From positions 62,001-126,000 of the forward strand of contig JADJQP010000002.1 of NCBI GenBank assembly GCA_016712665.1: a stretch of 64,000 nt of DNA, given 5' to 3'. The translations under genes were made by a program, and so were the position numbers. The stretch is from Bacteroidota bacterium. Its GTDB lineage: Bacteria > Bacteroidota > Bacteroidia > Chitinophagales > Chitinophagaceae. Shown one piece after another: positions 36,463 through 45,627 of this stretch. Position 1 is the first letter of the stretch. The number at the start of each line of letters is the position of its first letter. The notes under the pieces are model-generated. The model was not told the origin of the DNA. It worked only from the letters and a program-made list of their open reading frames with translations, and made no database searches.

Positions 36463-36903
36463 TCACGTTATTGTTCTTTTCAACTTCTTTCTGTTTTTCG
36501 ATTGTGCTTTTGCTTTGAAGTAGATAAAATATAGCATCGACAAAATAATTGTATTAAGTCCGTAAAATACACTGTTCATAAAAATTCTGTGCTTTGTTTC
36601 CCAGAGGTTCCACGTTTTGTCACTATAGATAATATCAACGATTTTGGGGCCAATTATCAATGTTGTTATGAATAAGGAAACAAAGGCAAATAGTATTGAA
36701 ATTGAAATCCTTTCTTGCCAATGAAGATTGTCAACTGGTAAAGTGATTATAAAAGAGACTGCGGTAACAAATACAGCAATGGCAATATAAAATTCTTGGA
36801 CAACTCCACCCTTTTGAAAATGTGATGGTGTTAGGATTGTCCATAAAATTAGCAAAGTTAAATTAAGTACTTGTCCATATTTCCTATAAAACTGTTTTGT
36901 CAT
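36463..36903 (-). CDS. small four-helix membrane protein
   Basis: A 146-residue protein (MTKQFYRKYGQVL) with four hydrophobic segments (LTLLILWTILTP, FYIAIAVFVTAVSFIITL, ISILFAFVSLFITTLIIG, FYGLNTIILSMLYFIYF) and a basic C-terminus, so an inner-membrane protein of unknown function. The frame is open up to 37023, but the ATG at 36903 is preferred because it lies 38 bases inside the presumed cassette start (GTTGGTGG at 36953), while the longer form would cross it. It is the first gene after the promoter at 37031. Confidence 0.6.
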   Translation of the reverse strand: MTKQFYRKYGQVLNLTLLILWTILTPSHFQKGGVVQEFYIAIAVFVTAVSFIITLPVDNLHWQERISISILFAFVSLFITTLIIGPKIVDIIYSDKTWNLWETKHRIFMNSVFYGLNTIILSMLYFIYFKAKAQSKNRKKLKRTIT

Positions 36904-36939
36904 TATGCGGTCACTTTTGAATTCTAGGACGGTCACGCT

Positions 36940-36953
36940 GCATTGCCACCAAC
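36940..36953 (-). other. attC-like core site C (start of membrane-protein cassette)
   Basis: The minus strand reads GTTGGTGGCAATGC, matching in inverse the left core of palindrome B (GCATGCCACCAAC, one base shorter). In an integron cassette this would be the conserved 5' edge. I cannot find a full partner arm upstream, so the preceding site may be an attI-like or degraded end. Confidence 0.4.
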
Positions 36954-37030
36954 TATCTGATAAGACTACTTTCGCAACCCCTATCCCTTTTGCAATCACT
37001 ACTTGTCCTTTTGCATTTCTCAAAGTATCT

Positions 37031-37038
37031 CAAATATA
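37031..37038 (-). promoter_or_regulatory. possible promoter driving the cassette series (TATATTTG)
   Basis: The minus strand reads TATATTTG, a match to TAnnTTTG, about 78 bases upstream of the cassette edge at 36953 and pointing into the membrane protein, zinc-ribbon and AbiH genes. The rest of the 36956-37278 gap contains no gene that I recognise; a 24-codon in-frame extension of the membrane-protein ORF crosses it. Confidence 0.35.
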
Positions 37039-37278
37039 CAAAAATTACTAACAAAGCGCACTTTCTGTCGCACAATACTAAAGAATATCAATGTACCAGA
37101 GGGTAATTTACCTAGCATGCATGCACTAAATGCTTCACAAATCATAAGAAAGTACCACTTTTCGATCCCCTCAAATCTCATTTATTAAAGAATCCAGACG
37201 GAGACTCTGCGGGGAGGAATGTTCAGCACTTGTACTTAAGTCCCACTTTCTTTTTAGCGCATGCTTTCAGTAGGCATA

Positions 37279-37674
37279 TTATTCTTTTGATTTCAAGTCT
37301 TTTTTTGTTATAGGTGTATAGGTCTTCTTTTCTTCATCTGTCAACCTTCTTTTCAATAACCAATGATATACATTTTGATTTCCTTCTATTACAACCAAAG
37401 CTTGAACAAATTCCCAACCTTTTTCACCCATGTAATTTAGTGCATCTACCATAGAATTAAAATTTTTTACTTTACCTGTTTCTTCATCTCTTATTCTATT
37501 GTCTTGGAAGATTGTAGTTTCCTGTCCATAGTCAATTGAAACAGAAACTTTCATACTTAAAATTTTTCTGTACCCTAATAGTTCGCAATATGTATAATCT
37601 GGGATTTTGATTTCTTGAGCCATTGTCAAGATAGATTGCAGTAAAAACACCGCTACAAAAACTAACTTTTTCAT
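37279..37674 (-). CDS. small secreted protein of unknown function
   Basis: A 131-residue protein with a clear signal peptide (MKKLVFVAVFLLQSILTMAQ) and a small alpha/beta domain. The segment SMVDALNYMGEKGWEFVQALVV followed by YHWLLKRR resembles DUF4177-type proteins, in which a 'GWE' follows a short helix, but the match is only by eye. The C-terminus is charged. It stands between the tRNA genes and the cassette-like region. Confidence 0.65.
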   Translation of the reverse strand: MKKLVFVAVFLLQSILTMAQEIKIPDYTYCELLGYRKILSMKVSVSIDYGQETTIFQDNRIRDEETGKVKNFNSMVDALNYMGEKGWEFVQALVVIEGNQNVYHWLLKRRLTDEEKKTYTPITKKDLKSKE

Positions 37675-37833
37675 TATTTTTTATTTTAAGATTTAAGTTT
37701 TGATTTAGTTGGTTCTGAAGGGTCCCCTTCAGGATTACCAGCGAAACCATCTGCACCATTTAACCAATGTGAATATACAATTTATTAGTAAAAAGTTCCC
37801 AAAGGACTAACAATTCCTTATATACCTCCCAAC

Positions 37834-37862
37834 AAAAAAGCCGTTTCTTTCGAAACGGCTTA
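37834..37862 (-). terminator. rho-independent terminator after tRNA-Leu
   Basis: On the minus strand AAGCCGTTTC and GAAACGGCTT form a 10-bp stem with a GAAA tetraloop, followed by a T run. It begins five bases after the tRNA 3' end and probably closes the tRNA-Gly/tRNA-Leu transcript. Confidence 0.88.
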
Positions 37863-37866
37863 AATC

Positions 37867-37955
37867 TGTACCTCAGGCGGGACTTGAACCCGCACGGACA
37901 TTGCTGCCCACAGGATTTTAAGTCCTGCGTGTCTACCAATTTCACCACCAAGGTA
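37867..37955 (-). tRNA. tRNA-Leu (UAA)
   Basis: An 89-nt tRNA with a long variable arm as expected for leucine, D-arm GGTAGAC, anticodon arm CAGGA-CTTAAAA-TCCTG with anticodon TAA, and T-arm CGGGTTCAAGTCCCG. CCA is not encoded. The first acceptor pair appears as A-C, a mismatch; the other six pairs hold (some by wobble). It reads Leu UUA codons. Confidence 0.92.
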
Positions 37956-38000
37956 TGTAGACCTTGTTTTGACATTGATGACCATCCCGATTTATCGGGA

Positions 38001-38028
38001 CGTGTCTACCAATTTCACCACCAAGGTA
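38001..38028 (-). repeat. partial tRNA-Leu copy (5' part, 28 bases)
   Basis: Identical over 28 bases to the 5' part of tRNA-Leu (acceptor strand, D-arm and start of the anticodon stem), repeated 74 bases upstream, and followed on the minus strand by a perfect TCCCGAT/ATCGGGA hairpin instead of a true anticodon arm. It cannot form a complete tRNA. It lies between the intact tRNA-Leu and tRNA-Gly. Confidence 0.85.
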
Positions 38029-38084
38029 TTTCCAATGTGTAGACTTTAGAAAAAAAATCCATCAACCGAAGGAAGATGGACTTG

Positions 38085-38160
<76 letters not shown>

Positions 38161-38698
38161 GTTTAGGGTGTGTGTTGACTACTTTTAAGAACTCTTAGGA
38201 GTGCAAATATATATTTATTTTCTAAAATTCCAAATAAGAAAAAAATAATTAATAATTATCCGTAAAGCTAGCTTAAAAAAGTAAGTAATCCTTAGCAAAT
38301 TCTTTTACGTTCCACTTTTGCCTTGATGCAAAGTTGAGCAAAAAATCAAGCCTGTCGAAAACAGCTAAAATGTGTCCAAATAGTCGAAAGCAATTACTTC
38401 AACTGGTATTTTTCTCTATTGGAATCAGTGAATGCTTTGCAGTTGAGTCACAACATGAGAACCTATCCCATCGTGTTCGGGACTTTTCACCAAATGATAC
38501 CGGTCATCATCATGCGGGGAAATTGCTTTTTGCGACTTTTTGGCCACATTTCTTGACGCCATTTTTCTAAGGGCGCTGAAGTAACATGATTCTAAAAATT
38601 ATCATTAGTAAAACAGCCGCCCCCAGGAACGGGGGGATTTAAAGGGAAATTTTCGGAAAAAAAAAAAATAAAAAAAGAGACGGCCATACACCCTCTAT
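38161..38698. other. gene-free stretch between tRNA-Gly and the DHS-like gene
   Basis: A 78-codon frame (38334-38570) begins with TTG and has no recognisable features, so I do not call it a gene. A C-run/G-run inverted repeat (GCCCCCAGGAACGGGGGG near 38626) and poly-A run precede the 3' end of the DHS-like gene and could act as a terminator for it. Nothing else is seen. Confidence 0.4.
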
Positions 38699-39673
38699 TT
38701 ATTGCCCTAAAATCCATGCAAAAATCAATGGAACCACGATGGTTGCATCGCTTTCTACAATGAACTTCGGCGTATGAATGTCTAATTTGCCCCAGGTAAT
38801 TTTTTCATTCGGAACCGCACCACTATAACTTCCGTATGAAGTGGTAGAATCGGATACTTGGCAGAAATAACTCCAAAACGGTACATCATGCCACTCCAAA
38901 TCCTGATACATCATTGGAACCACACAAATGGGAAAATCACCGGCAATACCGCCCCCAATTTGGAAAAATCCAACGCCTTTTCCACCACTATTTTGTCGAT
39001 ACCAATCTGCCAACCATACCATATACTCTATACCACTTTTCATGGTGCTCGCTTTCATTTCATTTTTGATGATATAAGAGGCAAAAATATTCCCCATGGT
39101 GCTATCTTCCCAACCCGGACAAACGATCGGAATATTTTTTTGCGCAGCGGCCAACATCCAACTATCTTTTGGATCAATTTCATAGTACTGCTCAAGCACA
39201 CCACTTAATAGCATTTTATACATGTATTCATGCGGAAAATATCTTTCTCCTTTATCATCCGCATCTTTCCATATTTTGTGGATATGTGCCTGTAATCGTC
39301 TGAACGCTTCTTCTTCAGGTATACAAGTATCGGTGACGCGGTTATAATGATTTTCTAAAAGGTCCCATTCGTCTTGTGGACTCAAATCTCTATAATGAGG
39401 TACTCGCTTGTAATGTGAATGGGCAACCAAATTCATGATATCTTCTTCTAAATTGGCCCCTGTGCAAGAAATGATCTGCACCTTGTCTTGTCGAATCATC
39501 TCGGCCAATGAAATGCCCAATTCAGCCGTACTCATAGCTCCAGCAAGGGTAATCATCATTTTGCCTCCTTCAAGTAAATGGGTTTCGTACCCCTTGGCAG
39601 CATCCATTAAGGCTGCGGCGTTAAAATGTCGATAGTTGTGTTCAATAAAATGGGATATCGGTCCTTTGTTCAT
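38699..39673 (-). CDS. deoxyhypusine synthase-like protein
   Basis: A 324-residue NAD-dependent aminobutyl transferase-like enzyme of the deoxyhypusine synthase family. It has the NAD-binding start GGKMMITLAGAMSTAELG, SCTGANLEEDI, and the late PNEKITWGKLD, in which the Lys corresponds to the catalytic Lys of deoxyhypusine synthase. Bacteria lack eIF5A, so bacterial members are believed to act on polyamines (for example homospermidine formation) or an unknown acceptor; the substrate here is unknown. No polyamine genes lie close by. Confidence 0.88.
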   Translation of the reverse strand: MNKGPISHFIEHNYRHFNAAALMDAAKGYETHLLEGGKMMITLAGAMSTAELGISLAEMIRQDKVQIISCTGANLEEDIMNLVAHSHYKRVPHYRDLSPQDEWDLLENHYNRVTDTCIPEEEAFRRLQAHIHKIWKDADDKGERYFPHEYMYKMLLSGVLEQYYEIDPKDSWMLAAAQKNIPIVCPGWEDSTMGNIFASYIIKNEMKASTMKSGIEYMVWLADWYRQNSGGKGVGFFQIGGGIAGDFPICVVPMMYQDLEWHDVPFWSYFCQVSDSTTSYGSYSGAVPNEKITWGKLDIHTPKFIVESDATIVVPLIFAWILGQ

Positions 39674-39742
39674 AAATTCAATTTAGGATGCAAATATATT
39701 TGATTGATTGAAAAGAGGGATGATTTGTTGCAAATAAAAAGA

Positions 39743-41707
39743 CTAGGATACTAAATCAAAATCGATTTGCTTTTTTTGAAGATTCGCAGAAACTACTTTT
39801 ACCCGAACCGGGTTACCAATTTGATATTTCTTTTTAGTCCGTTTTCCAACAATGGCATACTCCTCTTCTATATGTTTATACTCGTCTGTGTCGGGCAAAT
39901 GTAAAATAGAAATAAATCCTTCACAACGCTGCAAAACGGTTTGAGCCCAAAATCCAAAGGGAGAAACGCCGCTGATGACCGCATCAAACTCTTCGCCAAT
40001 ATATTTTCGCATAAATTCTACTTGTTTATACTTAGTGGCATCGCGTTCTGCATCCATGGCCTTACGTTCGCGTTCGCTCGTATGCACGCATTGTTCGTCC
40101 ATATCTGCAATGGGTGTAATTTTCTGCTGCAAACATTGCAATAGAATTCGATGTACCAACACATCAGGATACCGACGTATGGGAGAGGTAAAATGGCAAT
40201 AATGCTCAAAGGCTAAACCATAATGGCCTATATTTTTGGTAGCGTACACCGCCTTTGCCATGGTTCGAATACCCAACATATGTAATATATGATGTTCGGG
40301 ATGTGCATCCGTACTCGACAACATTTTATTGAAGGATGCTGAAATGGTTTGCGGATTACTCAAATCAAATGAATACCCAAATTTGGCAGCAAAACGGGTA
40401 AAGGGTTCTAAGCGTTCCATATCAGGCGAATCGTGAATACGATACGGAAACGGAATGGATTTTCCCTTGTATTTCTGCCTGCTGACATAAGCCGCTACCG
40501 TTTTATTGGCCAATAACATCAACTCTTCAATCAATTGATGCGATTCCTTACTCTCTTTTACCACCACCGCCTCGGGCACACCGTGTTCATCTAATACAAA
40601 TCGGGCTTCTTCGGACGTAAAATTGATGGCTCCTTTTTGAAACTTCTCCAAACGCAGGGTTTGGGATATTTGATTGAGTATTAAAATAATCTCCTTATGC
40701 GGACCTTCTTTGGTTTCAATAATTTCCTGCACTTCTTCGTACGAAAATCGTTTATTAGAATGTATCACGGTCTTGCCAATCCACTGGTTTTTCACTTCTG
40801 CGGCATCATTGATATCAAAAATGGCTGAAAAAGTCAATTTATCTTCAAGAGGTCGCAAGGAACACAATTCATTGGAAATTTTTTCGGGGAGCATCGGCAA
40901 AACCCTATCCGGTAAATAAACAGAGGTAGCCCTTTTGTAGGCCTCAGCATCTAGAGCCGTACCGGGCAATACATAATGTGCCACGTCGGCAATATGCACA
41001 CCAATTCGATGTAGGCCATTTTCCAATTTTTCGTACGAAATGGCATCATCAAAATCTTTGGCATCATGCGGATCAATGGTAAGCGTAAGTACCCCACGCA
41101 TATCCTTTCGTTGGGCAATTTCTTCTTCCGAAATGGTGGTCGGTACAAGGGCAAGTTCCTCCAGTACCTCAGCAGGAAATTCCAATGAAAATCCTTGCTG
41201 AAGCAATATTTCCTTCATGGCAATTTCGTTGACCTTTTCGTCTGTCAATACCGCCACAATTTCGCCTTCGGGGTTTTTCTGCTTTTCATTCCAATCTGTA
41301 ATACGTACTACTACCCGATCGCCTTTTTTTAGATGCTTGCTATTTTTTTCATTGATGAAAATATCCTTGGTAAACGATTTATTGTCGGGTACCACAAAAG
41401 CGAAATTCATACTCAATTCTACGGTACCAATCATCTCGTTTTGTCCCCGTTTAATAATTTTGCTCACCAGCCCCTCGGGCTTTTGCCCTGCTTTACCCGG
41501 TTTAATAATCACCACTTCCACGGTATCGCCGTGCATGGCATTTTTTACATTTTCTCTTTTAACCTTGATGTCAATATCCTCACCGGGCACTACTACGTAA
41601 CCCATCCCCTGAGGGGTAATTTCAATTTTACCAAGTACTCCCGGGGCATATACTCTGCGAGATTTGCTATTGGGATTCACTACTTTATTCGTTCTTTTTT
41701 TCTTCAT
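39743..41707 (-). CDS. rnr: ribonuclease R
   Basis: A processive 3'-5' exoribonuclease of the RNase II/R family acting on structured RNA, rRNA fragments and mRNA. The 654-residue protein has N-terminal cold-shock-type OB domains (PQGMGYVVVPGEDIDIKVKR), the RNB catalytic domain with the acidic TIDPHDAKDFDDAIS, LPDRVLPMLPEKISN and FTSPIRRYPDVLVHR, and a C-terminal S1 domain (EEFDAVISGVSPFGFWAQT). It is a little short for RNase R and lacks the basic C-terminal tail. The ATG at 41707 begins MKKKRTNK; the extra 13 upstream residues of the open frame are unlikely. Confidence 0.93.
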   Translation of the reverse strand: MKKKRTNKVVNPNSKSRRVYAPGVLGKIEITPQGMGYVVVPGEDIDIKVKRENVKNAMHGDTVEVVIIKPGKAGQKPEGLVSKIIKRGQNEMIGTVELSMNFAFVVPDNKSFTKDIFINEKNSKHLKKGDRVVVRITDWNEKQKNPEGEIVAVLTDEKVNEIAMKEILLQQGFSLEFPAEVLEELALVPTTISEEEIAQRKDMRGVLTLTIDPHDAKDFDDAISYEKLENGLHRIGVHIADVAHYVLPGTALDAEAYKRATSVYLPDRVLPMLPEKISNELCSLRPLEDKLTFSAIFDINDAAEVKNQWIGKTVIHSNKRFSYEEVQEIIETKEGPHKEIILILNQISQTLRLEKFQKGAINFTSEEARFVLDEHGVPEAVVVKESKESHQLIEELMLLANKTVAAYVSRQKYKGKSIPFPYRIHDSPDMERLEPFTRFAAKFGYSFDLSNPQTISASFNKMLSSTDAHPEHHILHMLGIRTMAKAVYATKNIGHYGLAFEHYCHFTSPIRRYPDVLVHRILLQCLQQKITPIADMDEQCVHTSERERKAMDAERDATKYKQVEFMRKYIGEEFDAVISGVSPFGFWAQTVLQRCEGFISILHLPDTDEYKHIEEEYAIVGKRTKKKYQIGNPVRVKVVSANLQKKQIDFDLVS

Positions 41708-41776
41708 TCTTATTATTTGAAAATTAGATACTCGCTTGAATATCAATAAATTATGAGGATTTACTAAATATAAATT

Positions 41777-42877
41777 TTATACCTCTATTTCGGATACCTC
41801 CTCTAGTATAGGTGGAATGTAACCATATACAAAGTTACGGATTTCTGTGTTAAACTGCGCATCTTCGTCAAAAAGGATTTCAACACCTATAGCTTGCGCG
41901 AAGAATGGCAATTGGTATTCCAGAATTTTATCTTGTAATAACATCAGTCGGGAAGCATCCTTTTCGGTAGTCACCAAAATTTTATTAGTCGTCGGCATGT
42001 TTGAAAAAGCCTCCTGTATTTCTTTTAAATCATCATACGTATAATAATGATGGTCTTTAAACTCTAAATGAAACACGTCCGCAAAATCATTTTGTAGATG
42101 TTTGATGAGCGGGGCCGCATTTGCGATTCCGGTAACCAAAACCACCTGGGTATCGGCATTGATAGTTGGAACAATGGAACTAAGCGGATAAATGTTTTTA
42201 TACCGGATACCCGAAAAATACAATTGCTGCTGTGGAAGCGGCTGTATTTCAGTTGCAATCGCTTTCTTCTCTTCCAATGACATGTCCAAGGGGCATTTTG
42301 AAACGATAATGATTTCCGCTCGTTTCGCTCCACTCTTGTTTTCACGTAATAAACCAAATGGCATAATATAATCGCGGGTGTAGAGTCGGTCATAATCTGT
42401 CAACAAAATATTGAGCCCCGCCCGAACCGTTCTATGTTGAAAGGCATCATCGAGCAATACAATTTCCGTTTCTGGTCTGTTTTGCAATAATAGAGGAATC
42501 GCTGTCATTCGCTCTTCAGCCACAGCCACAGTAATCTGCGGATACTTGCTCTTAAATTGAAAGGGCTCATCCCCTATTTCTCGCGCGTTGGTATTTTCAT
42601 GGGCAATAATAAAACCGGTGGTATGTCTTCGATATCCTCTACTCAATGTGGCCACTTTGTAAAAGGGAGCCAACAAATCAATCAGGTATTCTATATGAGG
42701 ACTTTTACCGGTGCCACCAACGGTGATGTTTCCTACACAAATAACCGGCACATTGAATTCAATCGACGAAATGACATTCCAGTCGTACAATTTATTTCTA
42801 AGAAATACAATAAATCCATAAAGCAGGGCAAACGGCAGTATCAGATACTTTAAAAAGGACAATACAATTTTCTTCAT
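41777..42877 (-). CDS. lpxK: tetraacyldisaccharide 4'-kinase
   Basis: Phosphorylates the lipid A disaccharide precursor at the 4' position, at the inner membrane. The 366-residue protein has an N-terminal membrane anchor (FLKYLILPFALLYGFIVFL) and the LpxK Walker A VGNITVGGTGKSP, then LDDAFQHRTVRAGLNILLTD with the conserved Asp-Asp, and a late DHHYYTYDDL. It starts at the same base pair where the preceding small secreted protein gene stops (one-base overlap), so the two are co-translated. Indicates that the organism makes lipid A. Confidence 0.93.
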   Translation of the reverse strand: MKKIVLSFLKYLILPFALLYGFIVFLRNKLYDWNVISSIEFNVPVICVGNITVGGTGKSPHIEYLIDLLAPFYKVATLSRGYRRHTTGFIIAHENTNAREIGDEPFQFKSKYPQITVAVAEERMTAIPLLLQNRPETEIVLLDDAFQHRTVRAGLNILLTDYDRLYTRDYIMPFGLLRENKSGAKRAEIIIVSKCPLDMSLEEKKAIATEIQPLPQQQLYFSGIRYKNIYPLSSIVPTINADTQVVLVTGIANAAPLIKHLQNDFADVFHLEFKDHHYYTYDDLKEIQEAFSNMPTTNKILVTTEKDASRLMLLQDKILEYQLPFFAQAIGVEILFDEDAQFNTEIRNFVYGYIPPILEEVSEIEV

Positions 42878-43476
42878 TATTTTTTATTCAACAATACATT
42901 TTTCTTCTGCGTCCAATGAAATTCATTTTTTTGCTTTGGGCTTTCAATCAAATAGAATCCATTCACTTCATCAAGGACTTTTACGGCCGTTTCTTTTTTT
43001 AGACTGAATAATTGCTTTGATTCAGCATGCGGCGCAAAATACACCATCGAGGAGTCTACCTGAATGATTCCGCCTTTTTCTGTATATTCTGTCATCCAGG
43101 TTACGGGCCGTTTTAGAGAATTTCCGTTCTTTTTATATTGCCCGTCCACTGTAAAATCACTTTTACAACCAGTACTTTGATTTACAGAAATTATAGACTG
43201 TTTAAATTCTAATTGTACCTTACAGGAGTCTTTTCTGTAATGCGCCGTCGAGCTGTCAATTCTTAAAAACCCTTTCATATTGGTAAGATTGAAATCAGGA
43301 GCACCGGTCATATTACTCAAATAATAAAATACCGTATCAGGTTTAATTTGAAAAACGCATAAGGAACCGTTCGGTTTATTGAGTCCTTTACTAAAGGAAT
43401 AGATACCTGTATAATCAATCGCACTCAATAGGAAACACTGAAGATTCAACAATAAAAACAGAAATATCCTTGTCAT
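42877..43476 (-). CDS. secreted protein of unknown function, SH3-like C-terminus
   Basis: A 199-residue protein with a signal peptide (MTRIFLFLLLNLQCFLLSA) and a beta-rich body. The last ~60 residues (MVYFAPHAESKQLFSLKKETAVKVLDEVNGFYLIE) resemble a bacterial SH3-like domain. The first part (YTGIYSFSKGLNKPNGSLCVFQIK ... MTGAPDFNLTNMKGFLRI) resembles lipocalin-like proteins with no exact family identified. It overlaps lpxK by one base and is probably its operon partner. Confidence 0.68.
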   Translation of the reverse strand: MTRIFLFLLLNLQCFLLSAIDYTGIYSFSKGLNKPNGSLCVFQIKPDTVFYYLSNMTGAPDFNLTNMKGFLRIDSSTAHYRKDSCKVQLEFKQSIISVNQSTGCKSDFTVDGQYKKNGNSLKRPVTWMTEYTEKGGIIQVDSSMVYFAPHAESKQLFSLKKETAVKVLDEVNGFYLIESPKQKNEFHWTQKKNVLLNKK

Positions 43477-43544
43477 AGAAGTTAAATATATTGAAAGATT
43501 TTATTCTGTGTATATTTACAACCTAATTTTATAGAATATTTATC

Positions 43545-44084
43545 ATGCTGCAGCAGATTCTTGACATTGCAAAGTACATTTTACCTTCAGTGGTGGTACT
43601 GATAGCCACCTACCTTATTGTCGATAAATTTTTGGTAAAGGAAGTTGAAAAGAAACAACTTGCTATATTTCAACAGAATAGCAACCTCACGGTACAGATG
43701 CGTTTGCAAGCCTATGAGCGTTTAGCCATTTTTGTAGAGCGAATGCATGCCACCAGTTTGATTAGCAGGTATTATACCCAAGGGGCGTCGGTGCAGGATT
43801 TACAACTGGCCATGGTACAGGGAATCAGGGCAGAATTCGAGCACAATATTTCGCAACAAATTTATGTTTCCAATGAGGTATGGCAAACGGTTAAAACCGT
43901 GATGGAGCAAGAAATCACTATGTTAAACCGAATTGGTAGTTCCTTTGAATTAGGAACATCAGCTGCCAACTATATTAAGGCATTATCCGATTTTGTATTG
44001 GATCCACATACTACACTGCCTACCAATATTGCGCTTGAAACCATCAACCGAGAGGCAAAAAGTATTTTGTTTTCGCCGGTATAG
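43545..44084 (+). CDS. membrane-anchored helical protein (DUF7935-like)
   Basis: A 179-residue protein with one N-terminal membrane helix (ILPSVVVLIATYLIVDKFLV) followed by a mostly helical cytoplasmic part (LRLQAYERLAIFVERMHATSLI). I recognise it only as a type often found beside the Mur ligase gene in Bacteroidota; no biochemical role is known. It is 40 bases upstream of the Mur ligase, same strand. Confidence 0.68.
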   Translation: MLQQILDIAKYILPSVVVLIATYLIVDKFLVKEVEKKQLAIFQQNSNLTVQMRLQAYERLAIFVERMHATSLISRYYTQGASVQDLQLAMVQGIRAEFEHNISQQIYVSNEVWQTVKTVMEQEITMLNRIGSSFELGTSAANYIKALSDFVLDPHTTLPTNIALETINREAKSILFSPV

Positions 44085-44124
44085 CCCCCTCAATTATTTC
44101 CCATAATTTTAATAGCACTTTTTC

Positions 44125-45506
44125 ATGCAAACGATTCTGGATAAGCAAAATTATTTTTTTATAGGTGTGGCAGGTGCCGGTATGAGCGCCATTGCCCAAT
44201 ATCTTGCCGGTAATGGAAAAACCGTAAAGGGCAGCGACCGTTTGTTTGATTTTGAAGAAAATAATCATACCAAACAACAATTGGAGGCAGAACAGATTCA
44301 GTGTTTTTTGCAAGATGGCTCCGGCATTGATGAGCATACTGAAGCGATTATCATTTCTACAGCAATTGAATCGAGTAATCCGGAAATTGCGAAAGCCAAT
44401 GAACTAAAAATTCCAATTATATTGCGGGCAGACTTATTGGCAGCCATTTGTGAAAGCAAACGAACCATTGCCATTGCCGGTACCTCCGGTAAGTCTACCA
44501 CCACTGCCATGCTGTTTCATATATTGCATGAAAATGGAGTGAGCCCATCCTTAATCACCGGTGCGGGCTTGGTTCGTTTGCAAAAGGAAGGAAAAATTGG
44601 AAACGCTTATTGCGGTACAAGCGATTGGTTGTTGATTGAAGCGGACGAAAGTGATGGCACATTAGTAAAATACAAACCTGAAATTGGTTTACTACTTAGT
44701 ATTGATAAAGATCACAAAGAACTAGAAGAACTGTTTGACATTTTTGAAACCTTTAAAAGCAATACCCAAAAGCAATTTGTGGTGAATCAATCGCATTTGC
44801 TGGCGCAGAAGCTTTCGCAAAATATTCAATTCGATTACGGAGCAGGACGCTCCTTTGAAGGCAGTCATTTTAAGCAAGAGGATTTCATATTTCGTTTGAA
44901 GTGCAGGGTATTACTTGCGACATTCCAACAATAGGTCGGCATAATATGGAAAATGCATTGGCTTGTATGGCTGTTGCTTCTTTATTGCAAATCAATGTAC
45001 CGCAATGTGTACAGGCGCTTTCACATTATGAAGGCATTTATAGACGACATCAATTATTAGGAATTAAAAATAGCATCACACTCATTGATGATTATGCGCA
45101 TAACCCAGCCAAAATTGCGGCTTCAATAAAGGCATGTCAACCGGCAGGCACTCCATTAGTGGCTTGGTTTCAACCCCATGGATACGGCCCTACCCGCTTT
45201 ATTCGTAAAGAACTGGTTTCTGAAATCGCCGAAAGTTTGCGCCCGCAAGACCAAATCTGGATGAGTGAAATTTACTATGCCGGTGGAACTGCCGTGAAAG
45301 ATATTTCTGCAGAAGATATCATCAATGACCTACAGCAACATAAAGTTCAGGCCCATTTTGTGGCAGACAGGACCGCCTTGTTTCAAAAGTTAATTCCGCA
45401 ACTACAAGCTGGTACGGTACTGCTTTTAATGGGAGCAAGAGATCCCGGATTGGAAAAATTTTCAAAAACGGTTTATGAAATGTTGAGTTCACTTTCAGAT
45501 ACCTAG
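44125..45506 (+). CDS. Mur ligase (MurC/Mpl type, one frameshift)
   Basis: An ATP-dependent amide ligase of peptidoglycan synthesis or recycling. The 460-residue protein has the Rossmann start YFFIGVAGAGMSAIAQYL, the ATP loop AIAGTSGKSTTT, then EADESDGTL and HNPAKIAAS in the third domain (DDYAHNPAKI). The frame breaks near 44902, where one T is missing in TATTTCG, and the fix restores FEVQGITCDIPTIGRHNMEN. Sequence alone does not separate MurC (UDP-MurNAc:L-Ala) from Mpl (recycles the tripeptide); since the usual dcw cluster is not here, Mpl is the better guess, as inference. Confidence 0.85.
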
Positions 45507-45607
45507 TCGCAAATTCAATGCTGATGCCAATCAAACTAACCGTACCATTATACAACGTAAAAATCACGGGATTCATAGAAATTTACTATTTGTAAAGGAC
45601 TTCATAT

Positions 45608-45615
45608 TATCTTTG
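45608..45615 (+). promoter_or_regulatory. Bacteroidota -7 promoter element (TATCTTTG)
   Basis: TATCTTTG matches TAnnTTTG, with TTTG at 45589-45592 as a possible -33 box (15-base spacing), in front of the lipoprotein start at 45628. Confidence 0.5.
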
Positions 45616-45627
45616 GGTTAAATAAAT

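Noticed and set aside
37760..37975. 71-codon frame overlapping tRNA-Leu
   Set aside because: It runs through the tRNA and its terminator, so it is a by-product of those sequences.
38334..38570. 78-codon reading frame in the gap after tRNA-Gly
   Set aside because: It starts with TTG, has no recognisable motif, signal or ribosome-binding context, and lies in an AT-rich gap.
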